Notes under the pieces: model-generated
The model's database searches: none
What the model was told of the DNA's origin: nothing
What the model saw: only the letters and a program-made list of their open reading frames with translations
Shown: positions 1 through 10,994 of the stretch, piece after piece
Numbering within the stretch: position 1 is the stretch's first letter
Layout of the letters: every line of letters begins with the position of its first letter
Position numbers and translations under genes: made by a program
Origin: Breviolum minutum Mf 1.05b.01
Lineage: Eukaryota > Sar > Dinophyceae > Suessiales > Symbiodiniaceae
Assembly: GCA_000507305.1 (NCBI GenBank)
Contig: DF239313.1
Location: 86,582-150,581 of the forward strand
Length of the DNA: 64,000 nucleotides
Direction of reading: 5' to 3'

Positions 1-42
1 GTTGTGGTTGTCGTTGTCGTTGTCGTTGTTGTCGTTGTCGTT

Positions 43-121
<79 letters not shown>

Positions 122-163
122 TTGTTGTTGTTGTTGTTGTGGTGGTGGTGGTGGTGGTGGTTC
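1..163. repeat. GTT/GTC then GGT trinucleotide microsatellite
   Basis: The scaffold begins inside a microsatellite: a GTTGTC hexamer array passes into GTT and then GGT repeats. The poly-Val and Leu/Ser reading frames across it are repeat artefacts and not genes. Confidence 0.97.
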
Positions 164-389
164 TGCAAGATCTTCAAGCATGGAATGAGTGAAAATGACA
201 TTGACATGGGATGAAATGGCGTTGAAAAGACACTGGGCTGAAAATGGTTGAAACTGGATTCGTTGCATATTTCTGGTAAAACTTGGATGAACTCGGTTCA
301 GTGCAATAACCACACATAACCACACCTTGGGTTTATGTTTATTCGTAGCCCCCAACCAGTCATCTCACTGGTGGCCTGGCATCTTGCAG

Positions 390-470
390 GTGAACCCAGC
401 AACACCCCCCACGATTTTGAATGGAGCTCAGGACCTTGGGTTATCCAGTGCGCACCACCTCGCCTGATAG
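390..470 (+). CDS. Putative internal exon, unknown protein
   Basis: An exon-like GC-rich island lies between a good acceptor (atcttgcag) and a GT donor (gtaccc). The frame entering at phase 1 reads EPSNTPHDFEW and then GPWVIQCAPPRLI, with no stop and ordinary amino-acid composition. A second frame starting with VNPATPP is also open but ends in TGA just before the donor. I do not recognise the protein. It may belong with the exon at 842-991, although the phases of the two do not join directly. Confidence 0.4.
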
Positions 471-841
471 GTACCCTTACAGCAAGTCCTTTGGCTGCAA
501 ACCAAAAAAATGGAGAGGTTTTTTGAGATTGGCTGGCGGGTGAAGGACTTCTTTCCCAAATAAAATGTGTTTTCTTTGGTTTGTTGAACCTGTATTTCTA
601 ACAGGAACAGTGAAGAAGAAGCAAATAAAGAAAACAGTCTGCATGATAGTAACCCATTCATTGTGGAGGATTTAGGAAAAGCTTAGCAGTTTGATTTACA
701 TTTAAAAAGAAAGACGCATAAACAATTTTTGCTCACTCTCAAGCATGAAATTGTTATTAGATCTCTCTACTCTCTCAAAAACATCCCCCGAAAATAAGAC
801 ATATTCAAACTTGGTGTACTTCATGGAAGCCACAAACTCAG

Positions 842-991
842 GTTGATCTCCGCATCCGTGGCAGCTCCTACTGCATTCTCAATGGCCTCACGAGCATCTT
901 CACCGGCGCAATCCATGGCACCAGGGATCAGATGGGAGTGATATGTTCTACTGGTGGATATGCAATCAATCATTCAATGGGACTCCTTTGA
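842..991 (+). CDS. Putative terminal exon, unknown protein
   Basis: After an acceptor (cacaaactcag) a phase-0 frame of 49 codons runs to TGA. It reads VDLRIRGSSYCILNGL, continues with FTGAIHGTRDQMGV and ends in a Gly/Ser/Thr-rich tail. The composition is protein-like and GC is higher than in the flanks. The minus strand is also open here, so the strand is likely but not certain. No family is recognised. Confidence 0.45.
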   Translation, partial: VDLRIRGSSYCILNGLTSIFTGAIHGTRDQMGVICSTGGYAINHSMGLL

Positions 992-1058
992 GGGAAATCT
1001 ATGGTAAGTGTCAGGGATTTCCCCTGGAAATAGTGCACTGTGTGGGTTGGCAATATAA

Positions 1059-1718
1059 ATATATACATATATATATATATATATATTATATTTATAGTGA
1101 CCCTTGATATGGCGAATAATGGTGGAGAAATATGTGGATACGTCGGGTTATGTTTAAATATATGTTCCCTTACGAAGATATTTTTCCAAGAACGAGGGAA
1201 GGTCATGACTTCATGATCCAGTAAATCCTAGCATTTACCACTGAAATCTGCATATAGTATCATGAATCAAACATTTTCCCCGTTCAACACACACATCCTT
1301 GGAATTCCTTGCATTGAGGGGAGTTTGGTACCTGGTTCCAGTGAACCTTCCAGGTACCACAGCCTGGAGTTGTGGCAACTCCAATGCAAGGAGTACCCAG
1401 GACATTCTCCAGACAGGCTCGCGATTGTTTCTGCAAGGTTGGGGGTCCTTACTGCAGGCATTTTTATGATGTTAGGTAAGATGATATGGATGGTTTGGGT
1501 CCTAACTCTTGAGGTCCGAACTCATATCATGAATATGAAGGTAAGACACGGAAAAATGCCATGAAAGATGTTTGCATGCCCAGATTTGCAAATTGCAGGA
1601 CCTTCTTTTAGGTATACATATTTACATAAGTATATATATATATATACATAGATCATAGATAGATAGATAGATCTACACACACATGTATATCTATATACAT
1701 AAATATATATATATATAC
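1059..1718. repeat. AT, GATA and hairpin repeats
   Basis: An (AT)n tract lies at 1059-1090 and a (TA)n/(GATA)n tract at 1631-1718. Between them, 1304-1394 folds into an imperfect hairpin: TCCTTGCATTG and GGTACCTGG in the left arm are matched by their reverse complements in the right arm, which also contains a smaller hairpin. No convincing exon is seen in the rest of this stretch. Confidence 0.8.
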
Positions 1719-1860
1719 ACACTTTTTTGTTATGTGTATACACACATTAGAAAAGTTATTTGACCATCACGGAAACTGCGCCTTTCAGAGCGCATGGATG
1801 GCGGGCCTTTCAGAGTGAACCAAAAGTGCTCTGATTTTTTCCACTTCAAGTGCTTGGCAG

Positions 1861-1914
1861 GCATCGATGGACCGCAGCCAACCATTGGTAACATTTGGCC
1901 GAGAGCGAAGCGAC
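1861..1914 (+). CDS. Putative internal exon, 18 codons
   Basis: Flanked by an acceptor (tgcttggcag) and a consensus GT donor (gtgagc), this island is exactly 18 codons in phase 0 and reads ASMDRSQPLVTFGRERSD. Another frame (IDGPQPTIGNIWPRAKRR) is also open. The function is unknown. The splice-site context is the main evidence. Confidence 0.45.
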
Positions 1915-2798
1915 GTGAGCACTTTCAATTCTCCTGTGATGCTTCGTGATCAACGAAGCTTGCTGCATACAAATTTCAAGATTGTGAAAAGGTGAAAGCT
2001 CTGAACCCAATTTTCGGAAGTTTGATTAAGTTATATCAAGTTCCATTTCTTCGCTGTCTTGTTGAAGTGGCTACTTGGCGAATTGACATTGTTTTACACC
2101 ATTTGTCATCAAAGTTTGCATATGATTTCTGAGCACATGATTTCATGATCCTCAATTTAAGTCATCCAACTGCTTCAACTTTACCAAGGTGGCATGATTT
2201 GTCAAGCCTGGACAACGCCGGTTGTGGCTTCTCAGGTGAAATGGGAACATGGAGGATGTGTCTCAACAGGGGGGAACCCCTCAGCAACAACTCCTTTCAT
2301 AAGGCGATTGGCTTGGAATCCAAACCACCAAGCCAAACCAGCAACAATTGGTTGATTGTGCACACGGCTTCTGTACATTTCGGACACAGTTTTTTGAAGA
2401 TATCTTGTTGGGCATTCTGAAAACTGGAACTTGGGGGGAAAAACTCTTTGCGATATACCCATTTTTATGTTTTATTTGAAGCAACTAAGAATTCGGGACA
2501 AATGGCTGAATAGGTGGCCTATTCTTTTCCGAATGGGCTGAAACCTAAGCTGCTACACACAGTAGTGATGCGAGCATTCAAAATGAACAAAACACAGAGA
2601 AATCAGAATCATTCCCTTAAAGTTGTATTTGAATGCATTTGGTTCTTCCGACATTTCGGCGAAGTAGTGTCACATTCACCCGACAAAAACATACAAAACC
2701 CATGTTTACAACCAGCAATGCCGCATGCCAGGGAGACATTTTTTCATATTTGGGGAAGATCCACGCTAGAAATGTGCCATATTTGTTTTTGTCGACAG

Positions 2799-2909
2799 GC
2801 ACAAATCCCTGCACATCGCATCGTGGGGCATCTCGACAGATTTGCTCTGGAAGCCCGGAAGGCTGATTTTCAGCGGAAAACAATGCTTCAATTGATTCAA
2901 TGGTTCTGA
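2799..2909 (+). CDS. Putative terminal exon, unknown protein
   Basis: After the acceptor tgtcgacag, 36 codons in phase 0 run to TGA. The peptide AQIPAHRIVGHLDRFALEAR is followed by a basic helical tail (KADFQRKTMLQLIQWF). Alternating charged and hydrophobic residues suggest an amphipathic helix. No family is recognised. Confidence 0.5.
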   Translation, partial: AQIPAHRIVGHLDRFALEARKADFQRKTMLQLIQWF

Positions 2910-3276
2910 AGCCAGAATTTTTCTAATGTTCTTTGGGAGGCGGCCATTTCGGGGATTCACATGGATCTATGTTTGAATTTGAAATCTTTAGATATCTTTA
3001 GTTGATGTGGGTAGATTTTTAGAACACTCTCAGTCCGAGGCCACCCCAAATGGTAGTTTAATACGAATCCCCCCCCCCAGAATGCCCTGAATTCAGGTTT
3101 TGTGAATCATGGTAATTTTCCGAGCAATACCTCTTAATAATGATTTCGTATCATTAACCATACGGTTAGACCATATGTATCCATATGTTATGCTTGTATC
3201 TTGTGATTGTATGATTATATCAATATTCAATTACATCTCTAATCTAATCCAATTAACTTTTGTCGTTTGTCGAAAG

Positions 3277-3440
3277 TCACTGGCAAAGAAACGACCAAAA
3301 GATCTGCGGATCGGCCCAGGTATCCAGCCTACCGTGTGACGATGGCACCCACCGCGCCAATGAGCGCCGCCATGCGTCAGTCCCAAGGGCAAGTGATTTA
3401 CGGAGCCTCGATATTCGAAAGACTTGCATCGCATACATGA
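3277..3440 (+). CDS. Putative terminal exon ending in a GAT repeat
   Basis: Acceptor-like sequence (gtcgaaag) precedes a frame of 53 codons ending at TGA. It starts TGKETTKRSADRPRYPAYRV and continues with a Met/Ala/Pro-rich part (TMAPTAPMSAAMRQSQG) and then VIYGASIFERL. The stop codon is the first unit of the adjoining TGATGATTC / (GAT)n repeat, so repeat length change could alter the C-terminus. The opposite strand is also open (119 codons), but there the frame runs through the poly-GAT tract as poly-Ser, which argues against it. Confidence 0.5.
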
Positions 3441-3465
3441 TGATGATTCATGATGATTCATGATG

Positions 3466-3467
<2 letters not shown>

Positions 3468-3519
<52 letters not shown>
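3468..3519. repeat. (GAT)n microsatellite
   Basis: A pure GAT array of about 17 units, preceded by degenerate TGATTCATGATG units from about 3438. Confidence 0.97.
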
Positions 3520-3520
<1 letters not shown>

Positions 3521-3751
3521 GTGGATGACAGGTGAATATTGTGGCATTGGCTGATTGGACAATGATTGCAGGGGATCGTAGAAGATTCATCTAAATTGAA
3601 GTGATGATCCTTTTTCCAGCGGGTTTGCTTGGGAGATGCCCGCATAATCAGCATTTTGCAGTGTATCCTAGTCGCAGGCCTTTAAGCTTGGTAGTTTATC
3701 ATAGTTTATCCAATATATAGTTATATAATATCAAGATACGGGGTTTTATAC

Positions 3752-3835
3752 ATCCCAGGTCGAGATCGATCCTTCTGAATCGAGGAACTCGGCCTGCCTC
3801 TCAAGGCTACGGCTATACCACTTCGGTATGAGAGT
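3752..3835 (-). pseudogene. tRNA-Ser-like sequence, probably decayed
   Basis: Read on the minus strand, an 84-nt stretch looks like a long-variable-arm tRNA. It has a box-A-like TACCGAAGTGGT, an anticodon loop CTTGAGA (UGA anticodon if U33 is the first T), a variable arm that folds as CGAG-TTC-CTCG, and a degenerate B box GGATCGATC about 56 nt from box A. The length fits tRNA-Ser or tRNA-Leu. The acceptor and T stems pair poorly (about 4 of 7 and 3 of 5), so this is more likely a tRNA pseudogene or SINE head than a working gene. Confidence 0.35.
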
Positions 3836-3884
3836 GTCGAGGATTGAGCGATTGAGCTGGCGTGGCATCACACATGCATTCCAG

Positions 3885-3938
3885 ACTCACGAAATGCTGC
3901 AGTCAGAGCCTGCCAATGCACCGAACAAGGAGCGTTGG
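3885..3938 (+). CDS. Putative internal exon, 18 codons
   Basis: Acceptor tgcattccag, then 18 codons in phase 0 (THEMLQSEPANAPNKERW), then a GT donor (gtgtgg). The composition is hydrophilic and helix-prone. Downstream, 4045-4284 is open on the same strand and ends in a similarly plausible segment (VNTAVHVESLGGMFQK), which could be a following exon. No family is recognised. Confidence 0.45.
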
Positions 3939-4493
3939 GTGTGGCTTTTTTTTGTAAAAAAACACTATCTCGAAACGAAAGGTGAAAGCAGAGCGGGTTT
4001 GCGGGTTTTGAGGTTCAGAATGGTAACAGAATTTTCTCAACACATTGTTGAACGCAAAACAACATTGTAACTTGTCGTTGTTTGCACGTTTTCAAACACA
4101 TTCACCAAGTCATGGCAGTTGCGATGTCAACCCGAAACCCTGCCGTGAAGCATATTATCATATTGTCTCAAAGGTGAACACAGCTGTGCACGTCGAATCC
4201 CTTGGCGGCATGTTTCAGAAGTCGGTTCGGAGCTTGTCGACTAGTGAACTTTTGGGGAGTAAATATCGAACGGGAAAAAATTGAAGAACAAAGTGAACTT
4301 CTTTAATGCATTGCCTTTTGGCTAAGTAATTCTTCATATTTGGGCATCCCATCCTCTGTCTTCAAATATGCACCAGCTCCTTTCCGATCTGAGTGGCATG
4401 TACCTAATGTTTGCCGCAACAAGCATCGCCACACGGGCATGTGAATAGATGAAAATGGCAACCTGGTTCTCCAACATGGCTGTCGCAACACAG

Positions 4494-4562
4494 AAATTGC
4501 GCGTCATCAGCCTCGGCCTAGAAGAATTGCATAGAATTGCTTCAAAAATCCATGAACTGGAA
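4494..4562 (+). CDS. Putative internal exon, helical
   Basis: Acceptor gtcgcaacacag is followed by 23 codons in phase 0 (KLRVISLGLEELHRIASKIH then ELE) and a GC donor (gctgga). The Leu/Ile/Ala heptad-like spacing suggests a coiled coil or amphipathic helix. It is on the same strand as, and could belong with, the FEN1-like fragment that follows. Confidence 0.45.
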
Positions 4563-4857
4563 GCTGGATGTGATATTTTTCTCACATGCCAGATTTGTTC
4601 CAATAATCAATCTAATATATATCTATTTTAACTTGGCTGTTCAATCAAACATATTGATCTCAGGCCTTTGAAACCTGCATGCTTCCAGTTTGATGGTGAG
4701 TCGCCGACCCGGTTGTACCACGAGTATTGCTAACAAGCTTGCAATAGTTGGAGTGCCCATAAATGTTGGCGCCCTTTGGCAACGAAAAAACATGAAGAGT
4801 TGCAAGTCGACGCCGTTTTTGTTTGACGTAAAACGATTTTGCATGATACTTGAACGA

Positions 4858-4946
4858 ATCATTTTACTGGGAGTGCAACGGGAGGTTGGCATCATGACTG
4901 CGCAGCAGCTGATCAAGAAGCACCGCAACATCGAAAACATCCTCAG
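4858..4946 (+). CDS. FEN1/XPG-like helix-hairpin fragment
   Basis: The frame reads IILLG, then VGIMTAQQLIKKHRNIENIL. The second part resembles the helix-2-turn-helix of flap endonuclease 1 and relatives, where GIGPxxAxxLIKKHxxIExIL follows ILLGCDY and binds the DNA duplex. The region between ILLG and the motif is about five residues shorter than in FEN1 and the CDY metal-site residues are absent. Either only the part from the internal acceptor (gactgcgcag, exon from 4906) is coding, or this is a relic or a coincidence. A GC donor (gctcag) follows 4946. I see no other FEN1 exons nearby. Confidence 0.3.
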
Positions 4947-4959
4947 GCTCAGGGGATAA

Positions 4960-6250
4960 TGAAAATTCTCCAGCGGGCCATTGGTTCATGACACGAAAGT
5001 CAAAAAAGTCAAAGACATTGTATTTTTCGGACATCATTTCAAAACTCCAACTTTGATGATATTCAGTAATTAAGCTACGGTTTGTGCAAAAAAAACGAAC
5101 CACCAACGGTTGAAGATCAACGTTGACGATTGAAAAGTTGGCTACCCAGGAACTTGGATCGAACAAAGTATATGGTAGCTTGGATGAATGGGTTGGTCAA
5201 ATTATAAGGATGGATGGTTTAAAAGATGGCAAAATGATGACTGACTAAGTGACTAAGCAGGTTTGAGCACGACTTTTTGGTTAAAGATTTTTGTGTACCG
5301 AAAATTTAGGCGGAAACTGTGGAGATCATCTAAGTTTCAGGAAGATGTTTCAAGCCTGAAACCACCGATGTAGCTTATCATTGATAGTAGTATTCCTTGA
5401 CAATTTTGACAGCAAGATTTTAGTCATGGCGATGTGATGCCTGAAACCTCCAAACAAAAGAACTTTGACATCAAGCATTTGCGAAGGATTTCCAATACTT
5501 TTGGGACATCAGGGAGTTTGCCAGTTCTCATTCCATTGCCATGGTGTAAAAACAGTAGCGTCCGTTTGGGAAATGTGTATGTGGTGGGTGGGCATGGGTA
5601 TATGCTCCGGTTTATGCACCTGCAGAAGAGAAACTCAGTCCACAGGTTTAGGCGTAATACTTGACCACCCCTGAGCCCTGAGCAGCTTTACCATGCTTAT
5701 GTGGCTATTCCATACTATTGCCCAACATTTGCATGATGAACTGGGGATTGGGTGATTGCTGGTTGTGACCTGTTCATAATTGTGTCAATCATTTATTTTG
5801 GGGGGGGCATTGGCACATCTAAAAATCACAGACTCGAACCTCAGGTCCCAGAAGATTGGAATTTCACCGGTGCCAGGCGCAGAGCTGAGAGGAAAGTGAT
5901 GGAAATTTATTCAGATTGGAATTATTTTGACTGTGTCAGTTGATCACTGATTGTCAGGAGCTGTTTCCAACCAATGGATTTGAGCTTCATCAACAAGAGC
6001 GACTTGAAGGAGATATCTTTACTAAAGTTGTAGTAGTTTCCAGAGCAAATGGTCCAAAAATCACCCATAAAACGTAAAGAAACGCCTCTTGGGGCGTCCT
6101 GAAGATCAGGCCAGAACTAGATAGAGGATGAAGAGGAGAGATGTAGGCATAGGTCATAGGTGTTCGTTCCAATATTTCAAAAGTGTAAATATACACCCAC
6201 GCATAGATGTATACTTTTTTAAGTGTTCCAATAGTAAGTTATCTACATAC
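4960..6250. other. Intergenic or intronic stretch, nothing called
   Basis: AT-rich, with short ORFs only on both strands. I found no exon with both good splice sites and protein-like composition, and no recognisable repeat beyond short homopolymers. Confidence 0.5.
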
Positions 6251-6303
6251 CGGTGATATTTTTCTTGAACATGTTTCTGTCCACTAAATGCCTCTTCGTC
6301 CAG

Positions 6304-6355
6304 GAGAAGCCTATTGATGCTGTTGCACTGCGCAGCTTGTTTTTTGGCCCAAAGG
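6304..6355 (+). CDS. Putative internal exon
   Basis: A pyrimidine-rich acceptor (cctcttcgtccag) leads into EKPIDAVALRSLFFGPK, ending before a GT donor (gtacag) at phase 1. The minus strand of 6154-6450 is also open for 98 codons with a helical, charged sequence and cannot be excluded. The strong acceptor favours the + strand. Confidence 0.45.
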
Positions 6356-6578
6356 GTACAGAACTGCACGTTGTTGGGTTGTTTTGGCATCATCATTGGT
6401 GGGGTGAAGATATGGCCACCATTTTCCAGTTTCCACACAGCTTTGTACAACCAAATAAGAAGCGCTTAGGTCCTTGATGCCAACCTGCTATAATACCCTT
6501 CAAATATCGATCCCAAATTCCTGAGAACCTAGGCTCATCGAGCGGCATGCATTGCAGCCAGAAGTCATCAACGACAAC

Positions 6579-8266
6579 ATGCGAAAGCTTGTGTTCTTGC
6601 AGCTTATCTTAATCAACATGACCTTCCTAGTGGTTGATTCCGGAAAATGCACCAAAAAGATATATTAAGTCAATTTATCCCAATTGTATCCTTTAAAGTC
6701 TCCCCTTGCAACTTGCTACCCCGTCATTTTTATCCATTCAATATGACTGGTAGGATTTTCACCCCACAGGCAGCTCCATGACTGAGGAAAGGCTGTATCC
6801 AACCACGTCCTGCCCCGACTCCAACTCCAACGGCGAATGTGACATCAACTGGACCACTACGGTGAGCTGGGAAGGGGATGGAACATATCATCACTCCAAA
6901 AGGGGCAAACGAAATTTTTGGATGCTTTTTGGCCCAACCAAAAAAATGTCATCATAGTTTTCAAGGACAATTACAGTATCTTCAACTTTAATTTGTACAG
7001 ATGTATCTGCAAGATAATTTTCAATGAAAGATTTGGAAAATGGCCACTTCATAACACCTTTCCAACGATTTTTCAGTTGGAGGCCTCGAAGCCTCATTTT
7101 GTCACAGTCCCAGGCATAGAGCTAGTTCGGCTCGTGCCAGACCAGATCGCAAGAAACAGTTTGGGACAAGGTGCCCTATGGCAGGATGGAAACCACGGTT
7201 TTTTGAAAGATTTGCATAGATTTGCACATCTCCATTTTCTCTGAGTTTCCGTTTTTTCTTGATGTTGGGTGGAGGAATTTCCGACCCAGATATTTAGAGA
7301 AAAAGACAGTAGCAACAGAATTGTTGTCAGTAGACCCTTGGCTGGTTAGATGCAATGCGTGAAGCCATTGCCATGGTCGACTTTTTGTGCCACACAATCG
7401 TCTGCTTTTCAGACCGCCAGCAACTCCACAGTCTGGCAGTCCTTTGCGCCAAGCCTTTTTTAAGGTGCCGACTTTTTGGGGGGATGTTTTTGTTTTTTCT
7501 CCTTGCTGTACCCCAAACTGAATTTTTCGGGTCCAGACTGAAAACCGGTGGCAAGTGCGAGACTTTGTCTAGTCGCTCTCATGGGCTCCCACATCCTCTT
7601 GCGCCCCCCCGGCTGATTATCATCCCTGGCATTTGCCACGATGGCAGGGCAAACGAACAACTGTTGAGGAGGCTACTCCAATTGCAAAGAGGCAAGGGTT
7701 GTCACGGTTTGACTGTGGTCCTTTTTAAGGGAATTGTTCAAATGGGTGTTTGAATATGTCATATGTTTGACAAATTATGTTGGGTCTGCACTCGGAAAAA
7801 ACGAGTGCCTACGGTTTGCCCACTCAATTGTAATCACTGATACCGCGCATCCTTCGCAAGTGCCCGTCATAGACTCAGACAATTCTTGATGCGACTTGTG
7901 ATGTGTTGGGACTTATGTCTCAGGCGCTGTGATCACCCTTTCAAGATATTTTCTTCTCATCGGCCCCCACTGTGATTTTTCTGGAGGATTCGAAGTCCGG
8001 TGTCAATGTAATGTTATGAACACAATCACCTTCAAGTGTCAGTATGAACAAATACGAACGGTAAATACTTACCACATAAATCCACATATATTTTCCCTTC
8101 AAATGCTGCCGTTCCGAGAACTCTTCTGACATAGGCGGCGGCGTGCCGTGGAAACACTTCAGCAGTGCTTTGGCGCGGATCTATTGCTCCCAGCAGATAC
8201 ACCCTTAGCAGAGTTGGAACGCTTAGTAGAAGATGCACAAACAGAATCGCAGGCAGCTGAGTGGAG
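6579..8266 (+). CDS. Gene for secreted/membrane protein, exons 1-5
   Basis: Five exons join in phase: 6579-6642, 6770-6861, 7413-7445, 7556-7662 and 8135-8266. Exon 1 starts with ATG and encodes a signal-peptide-like segment (MRKLVFLQLILINMTFLVVD). Exon 2 is Cys-containing and ends CDINWTTT; exon 3 has an NST glycosylation sequon. Exon 4 reads CETLSSRSHGLPHPLAPPR, then LIIIPGICHDGR, vaguely like an alpha/beta-hydrolase strand, which is not enough to name it. Exon 5 is helical (VETLQQCFGADLLLPAD then LAELERLVEDAQ). Donors are GA at 6643, GT at 6862, GC at 7446 and GT at 7663, a dinoflagellate-like mix. The 3' end is not resolved; the exon at 9034-9197 could be the last one. The start was chosen because it is the ATG of the hydrophobic leader. 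Function unknown. Confidence 0.6.
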
Positions 8267-9033
8267 GTGGAAATTTCTTCCAGCAAGTTGCTGGAGTTTT
8301 TATATACATATTTTTGCTTTAGACAGAACCTAAGGTTGTATTTTTTTAGATTGAGAAAACTGATGTGCCACAAGAATGTCTGATACTGAATATATCTGAA
8401 TATTCTATTATATGGTTTTATGCCGGATATTCATGTTGTCCATTTGTACTGTTGAATTCAGTCTTATGTTATGATTTTTTACTAGGTATGGTATATTATG
8501 GCATCATTTTCATAAATCGCAAAATCGCAAGGAAACGTCACAATTCGTGGGGGTTTGCTGTGACATCGTTTTGGGGAAGGGCCCAATTGGCCTTCCTGGC
8601 CTCGCCAGGCGTCGCAATGCACAACGCTCCCAGGAAGCAGTTTGTTTCGATGTTTATCCTTGGATGAGGAGAGCCATGGTTGGTGCAATTTCATGTTGTT
8701 TTTGAGTTGAAGGAGGTCACGTTCATGTAACACAATTGCTGTTCAATATTTTTAAGACGAAAATTCCAACAACGGTACCCCGAAACAGTTCATGTTTTTT
8801 TTTTGGTACATTACGAATCCACATAGCTCCATACCGAGGAGCTGTGAGTCAGCGAGTGTTTACAAGCCAAATGAGCAGAATTCTTGAATCGCTTGGTGGC
8901 TTCTTTGAAAGGGAAAGATGGACGTACTATATGTAGATACAGTATTTCAGCATATCTATATAGCATATAATTGATAGATATATTGATATATGTTTATATA
9001 TACATACTGTATAAAGCATATTGATTTACCTAG

Positions 9034-9197
9034 CATTTATACCATATCTATTCGACAAGGATGGATTCAACATGGAAATTCCCGACTTGTTCACCGTAGA
9101 TGAAGCTATCAGATGCTTGACGCTCAAATCACTCCTTATCTCAGCAGGGAGCAAAGAAAGCTCCCTGCTGATTGCGAAGTTGCAGACTGACATGTGA
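9034..9197 (+). CDS. Terminal exon, unknown helical protein
   Basis: After acceptor tttacctag the frame reads FIPYLFDKDGFNMEIPDLF, then VDEAIRCLTLKSLLISAG, then SSLLIAKLQTDM and TGA. Composition, length and stop placement are convincing. The DKDG stretch recalls a calcium-binding loop, but the remaining EF-hand ligands are not in place. A perfect 11-bp hairpin (9142-9170, CAGCAGGGAGC with loop AAAGAAA) lies inside the coding part. It may be the last exon of the gene beginning at 6579. Confidence 0.55.
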
Positions 9198-9199
9198 CA

Positions 9200-10500
9200 A
9201 TATCTGACGATTTTCTTTTCAGCTCATGACATGCGTCTAAAGGAACAAAAAAAAGACCCCCTGAAACGAAGAGAGACTGAAATATTCAGAAATGGTGTAT
9301 TCAAAGATGACTTGAATCCTCACCGGAGTTTACTATTTCTGCCAAGATCTCTAATTACTGCAATCCTTTTTCCGCAGTCATGGGCACATCTCGTTATGTA
9401 TTTTTTATGGATGCATTGAATCCTTGATGCATTCCAAGAGTAGTTTATTCATTAGTTGATTCCAAAAATTAGTTTTGTCCAACCAATCTTTGTTGGACTA
9501 ATTCACTAGCAAACCTCTAGTCATTCCCTAAGTCCTTGGTTGGACTGGGTGGCTGCGAAGGGTAGGCAGCCCAGTGAGGTAAATTTCTTTGATCCGGCGT
9601 GTTGCATCTTGATTGGATATCGGAGATCACAACTATTGAAGACCTTTAACACCTGGGCATGGCACACTTGAAGCTGCCCCTTATATGGAAACCTATGGAA
9701 ATCTGATAATTTTGTTCAGCTTGTTTTTTTGTTGATGAGGTCGGATCAAATCCGGTAATTTCCAAACTCGATGGGGAAAGTTCCATCCTGTCCGGGTCGC
9801 ATGGGGTAAACCTGGCGGGAAAAAAAAGGACGGGGAAAACGCGTTCACATTGGTTTCACTGCAACATGCTGGGTTCAGTGTTTGCTGGTTAGAACTAGAA
9901 CGCGAAACATCAGTCATACATGTATATATATATATATATATTGTATGTTTGTTTTTTAATGCTTGCTTTGAGGTCTCAAAAATCACAATGCCTTCCAAAA
10001 ATCTGAATATGCTTGGTTTAATTAAATCAAATAGTATTAGCTGTTTGATTTCGATATGTGTTGATGGATCTTTTGCAGCTTTTCATCAGCTCAATCTAAG
10101 GTAAAAGTCAAGTCTACTCACATAGACAAAGATCTTCAGAAATCTATGGTGCCGATGTGATATTGGAGACGGCAACTATGTCATACAACTTGAACAGTTC
10201 CGTAAAGGCCTTTGTTGGTCCTATACTGATGAACTGCTGATAAGGAAGTTGTGACATCATATCAGCTTGCAACAGCAAAGGATAGCCCGAAATAACATTG
10301 CCATACATTACCCGTAACATTTCTGAGGTCGTCCCACATCAGTGTTTTTAGGATTCCGGAATCTCCCAAGCGATTTGGAAATCCTGCTTGGTCCAAGTAT
10401 TATGTCATTCACTCACATATTGGCAAATTTATCCAGACGAATGCCACGGACATATGGGGGGGTTGTGAATTAAGAGTCGCATTTACCTAATATGCATCTA
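9200..10500. other. Gene-poor stretch
   Basis: AT-rich with a short hairpin at 9543-9577 (ACTGGG-TGGCTGC against GCAGCC-CAGT) and a (TA)n tract at about 9921-9942. No exon with convincing splice context was found on either strand. Confidence 0.5.
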
Positions 10501-10544
10501 CCTTTTTCGATCACATTGCGGCCCTTCGGCCGCCACCGACCACC

Positions 10545-10994
10545 ATGGCGCTGGCATCCTTTGGCTTGCATTTTCGTGCTGTGCACAGATGCAACTGGCA
10601 ATGTGAAAATATACCCCAAGGCAATGGACAAGAATTAAAATGGTCGTGGTTCATTATTGGCATACCTCCATGGCTATCCTTGTTGGGACACAAACTTGGT
10701 TTTGCATCCGCAAGCCGCACAAAAAGTAAGGGGCAATCTGAAATTGATAGAGATTGCATGCGGACACCAGCAATTGATTTGCATCATTTTGTTTCACATA
10801 GCGATTTGATGTTTAAACTATGCTACCCTCCATTTCTTTGTTTACTTCCATGTTTTTTGGTGAAGATCTTCCTGTGTGGCCCTGCCAAAACTGGTGCAAC
10901 GTCAGGTGCTGAGAGGAGCCCGCTTCATCATCTTCATCCCAAGCTGACAAAGTTGCAGCTTGGAATGTGCCTTGCAGGTTCCACACATCATTAA
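10545..10994 (+). CDS. Long ORF of doubtful coding status
   Basis: A 149-codon ATG ORF opens with MALASFGLHFRAVHRCNWQC. Hydrophobic stretches occur in the middle (WSWFIIGIPPWLSLL). Composition drifts toward AT-rich, low-complexity sequence after about codon 80, so the whole is unlikely to be one exon. The part near 10865-10905 (FLCGPAKTGATSG before a GT donor) looks more exon-like. No family is recognised. Confidence 0.25.
   Translation: MALASFGLHFRAVHRCNWQCENIPQGNGQELKWSWFIIGIPPWLSLLGHKLGFASASRTKSKGQSEIDRDCMRTPAIDLHHFVSHSDLMFKLCYPPFLCLLPCFLVKIFLCGPAKTGATSGAERSPLHHLHPKLTKLQLGMCLAGSTHH

Noticed and set aside
2..214. Poly-Val and Leu/Ser ORFs at the window start
   Set aside because: Translations of the GTT/GTC/GGT microsatellite.
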